The notes under the pieces were generated by a model that was not told the origin of the DNA, ran no database searches, and saw only the letters and a program-made list of their open reading frames with translations. Positions 62,707-64,000 of a stretch of 64,000 nucleotides of DNA are shown here, one piece after another; positions within the stretch are counted from its first letter, which is position 1; the number at the start of each line of letters is the position of its first letter. Made by a program: the position numbers and the translations under genes. Source of the stretch: Mesosutterella multiformis (GTDB lineage: Bacteria > Pseudomonadota > Gammaproteobacteria > Burkholderiales > Burkholderiaceae_F); assembly GCF_003402575.1 (NCBI RefSeq), contig NZ_BGZJ01000001.1:1424501-1488500 (forward strand). Direction: 5' to 3'.

Positions 62707-62945
62707 TTACGGGATTCCCATCTGCCGGCGGGGTATTTCTCAATACTGTTTTTCCTGATTCATTCTCAGAATAATTACCTATGTGGAATTAATCAGGCGG
62801 ATCTGATAGGAATAAAGAACTAGATCCAAAAAAACGGTTCCCGGGAGCCGAGTTCCCGTAAGCTTGAAAACTTGAACCTAAAAAATTCCCCCGATGCCGG
62901 ATGAGAGTCCGGTTTTCGGCCACACACATGCAAGGAGAATGAGAT

Positions 62946-63323
62946 ATGGATAAAACCGTTATCGCAACCCCGGATGCGCCAGCCGCAATCGGTCCCTATT
63001 CTCAGGGGATCGCCGGAAACGGACTCGTCTTCGTGTCCGGGCAGCTCCCGGTTGACCCGAAAACGGGTGCGATGCCTGAGACGATTGAAGCTCAGGCACG
63101 GCAGTCCCTCACCAATCTGAAAGCCATTATTGAAGCCTCGGGCAGCTCGCTCGACAAGGTCGTGAAGACCACGTGCTTTCTCGCTGACATCGCGGATTTT
63201 GCCGCTTTCAATGCCGTATACGCGGAGTTCTTCCCGAAAGACGCTCCCGCACGTTCCTGTTTCCAGGTCGCGGCCATACCGAAGAACGCGAAGCTGGAAG
63301 TTGAAGCTATCGCTCTGAAGTAA
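62946..63323 (+). CDS. ridA: RidA-family enamine/imine deaminase
   Basis: A 125-residue trimeric protein hydrolysing reactive imines and enamines such as 2-aminoacrylate. Family motifs GPYSQGIAGNGLVFVSGQLP, the catalytic Arg in ARSCFQVAAIP and the Glu in LEVEAIALK are intact, so activity is expected. AAGGAG eight bases before the ATG supports the start. Its position at the end of the catabolic cluster fits removal of an imine intermediate (inference). Confidence 0.95.
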   Translation: MDKTVIATPDAPAAIGPYSQGIAGNGLVFVSGQLPVDPKTGAMPETIEAQARQSLTNLKAIIEASGSSLDKVVKTTCFLADIADFAAFNAVYAEFFPKDAPARSCFQVAAIPKNAKLEVEAIALK

Positions 63324-63357
63324 GCCGCTTCTTCACTGGTCCCGGGGCCGGTGACAC

Positions 63358-63395
63358 GAAGCTCCGGGAGAGAGAAATTCTTTCGGAGCTTTTTT
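63358..63395 (+). terminator. Terminator-like hairpin overlapping the dcuC ribosome site
   Basis: AAGCTCCG (63359-63366) pairs with CGGAGCTT near 63384-63391, followed by TTTT. The GGAG within the right arm is also the only Shine-Dalgarno candidate of the next gene, whose ATG starts at 63397. It may terminate the ridA transcript and mask the ribosome site. Confidence 0.75.
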
Positions 63396-63396
63396 C

Positions 63397-64000
63397 ATGT
63401 TGAGTCTCATCATCGCCGCGGTCACAATCGCGATCGTGGTTTACCTGCTCGTCAAGGGCTATTACCCGCAGGCAGCGCTTTTTATCGGCGGCCTGATTCT
63501 TCTCACCTGCACCTGGGTTTTCGGTCTGGGAACGCTGCTTCCCGCGAAGACGACCACCCACTTCGGCGGGTTTGATGTCTTCAAGGTCTTCAGTGACGGT
63601 TTCGCGTCCCGAATCGGCGGTCTCGGCCTGATGCTGATGGCGATCGGCGGTTTCTCCCGCTATATGGAGCATGTCGGCGCATCAAGCGCGCTTTTCCGTG
63701 TCTTCGAGAAACCGCTGAAGCATATTCATAATCCGTACCTGCTTCTCGGCGCGGCCTTCATCGTTGAACAGATCATGGTGATCTTCGTGCCGTCGCACGC
63801 CGGTCTTGGTCTCCTTCTGATGTGCACGCTGTACCCGATCCTCGTGCGTTCGGGCGTCAGCCCGCTCTCGGCGCTTGGCGTGATCGGTTGCTGCCAGTTC
63901 CTTGACGTGGGGCCGGGTTCCGGCAACGCGAACATGGCGGCACAGGTCGCCGGTATGGATGTCTCGGAATACTTCGTCTACTACCAGCTTCCGCTTTTCA
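63397..64000 (+). CDS. dcuC: DcuC-family C4-dicarboxylate carrier (3' end outside window)
   Basis: The frame starts at ATG 63397 and stays open to the window end: 201 codons of a carrier normally about 460 residues long. The N-terminal stretch resembles DcuC: MLSLIIAAVTIAIVVYLLVKG, then ALFIGGLILL, GGLGLMLMAIGGFSRYMEHVGAS, HNPYLLLGAAFIVEQIMVIFVPSHAGLG and GPGSGNANMAAQ. About five or six membrane spans are visible. DcuC-type proteins exchange or export C4-dicarboxylates under anaerobic conditions. The terminator-like hairpin directly upstream may limit its expression. Confidence 0.88.
   Translation, partial: MLSLIIAAVTIAIVVYLLVKGYYPQAALFIGGLILLTCTWVFGLGTLLPAKTTTHFGGFDVFKVFSDGFASRIGGLGLMLMAIGGFSRYMEHVGASSALFRVFEKPLKHIHNPYLLLGAAFIVEQIMVIFVPSHAGLGLLLMCTLYPILVRSGVSPLSALGVIGCCQFLDVGPGSGNANMAAQVAGMDVSEYFVYYQLPLF

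Overview
The window looks like a chromosomal segment of a GC-rich betaproteobacterium, most probably a gut Sutterellaceae-type member of Burkholderiales (inference). The two porins have the neisserial/burkholderial start (LTLYG or VTLYG followed by a VDTG motif), there is a short H-NS-type protein with the WTGRG DNA-binding motif, and the gene set is dominated by carriers for amino acids, dicarboxylates, betaine-type compounds and peptides, with no sugar uptake visible. Complete genes are mostly ordinary single-copy housekeeping or transport genes. No tRNA, rRNA, CRISPR array or prophage was found.

Layout. 1-2.9 kb: purine genes guaB (5' end outside the window) and guaA. 3-4.1 kb: an intact IS30-family element. 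4.2-12 kb: a membrane protein and a shortened orphan HicB, a porin, then an operon for a nickel/peptide-type ABC importer that ends in a SAM methyltransferase and has a palindrome in front. 13-20 kb: a BCCT carrier behind a long hairpin-rich leader, a CsoR-type sensor with a P1B metal ATPase, an arginase-like protein, bioY, and an AlaX editing protein. 20.7-25 kb: a second porin behind a Fur-box-like site, a ParB/DdrB-like orphan, an AAA ATPase and a secreted nuclease. 25-34 kb: a ModA-like protein without signal peptide overlapping glnD, an EamA carrier, a TPR/DUF4261 pair and a DASS carrier.

33.8-38.6 kb is a mobile-element zone: a second, inverted IS30 copy, a Sel1 protein, and an IS1634/IS4-like element with a clear 6-bp target duplication, followed by an H-NS gene and an unlisted 32-codon membrane protein gene. 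39-51 kb: fumC, a monooxygenase-like protein, two HAD phosphatases, a DUF805 protein, an M20 peptidase, a YpfJ-type zinc peptidase, then a LysR regulator with a YqhD-type dehydrogenase that has lost all four metal ligands and a purple-acid-phosphatase-like protein with a twin-arginine leader, and a tandem Usp protein. 51.4-52.8 kb: a DAACS carrier.

52.9-64 kb reads as one catabolic neighbourhood: an M20 carbamoylase/allantoate-type amidohydrolase, a 4,5-dihydroxyphthalate-decarboxylase-like protein, a C-N hydrolase, a polar amino-acid ABC importer, a GntR/UTRA regulator, an MmgE/PrpD protein, a LysR regulator, RidA and a DcuC carrier (cut by the window end). I infer uptake and hydrolysis of an amide or ureido compound to a carboxylic acid; the substrate is unknown, and this is the best candidate for an undescribed pathway in the window.
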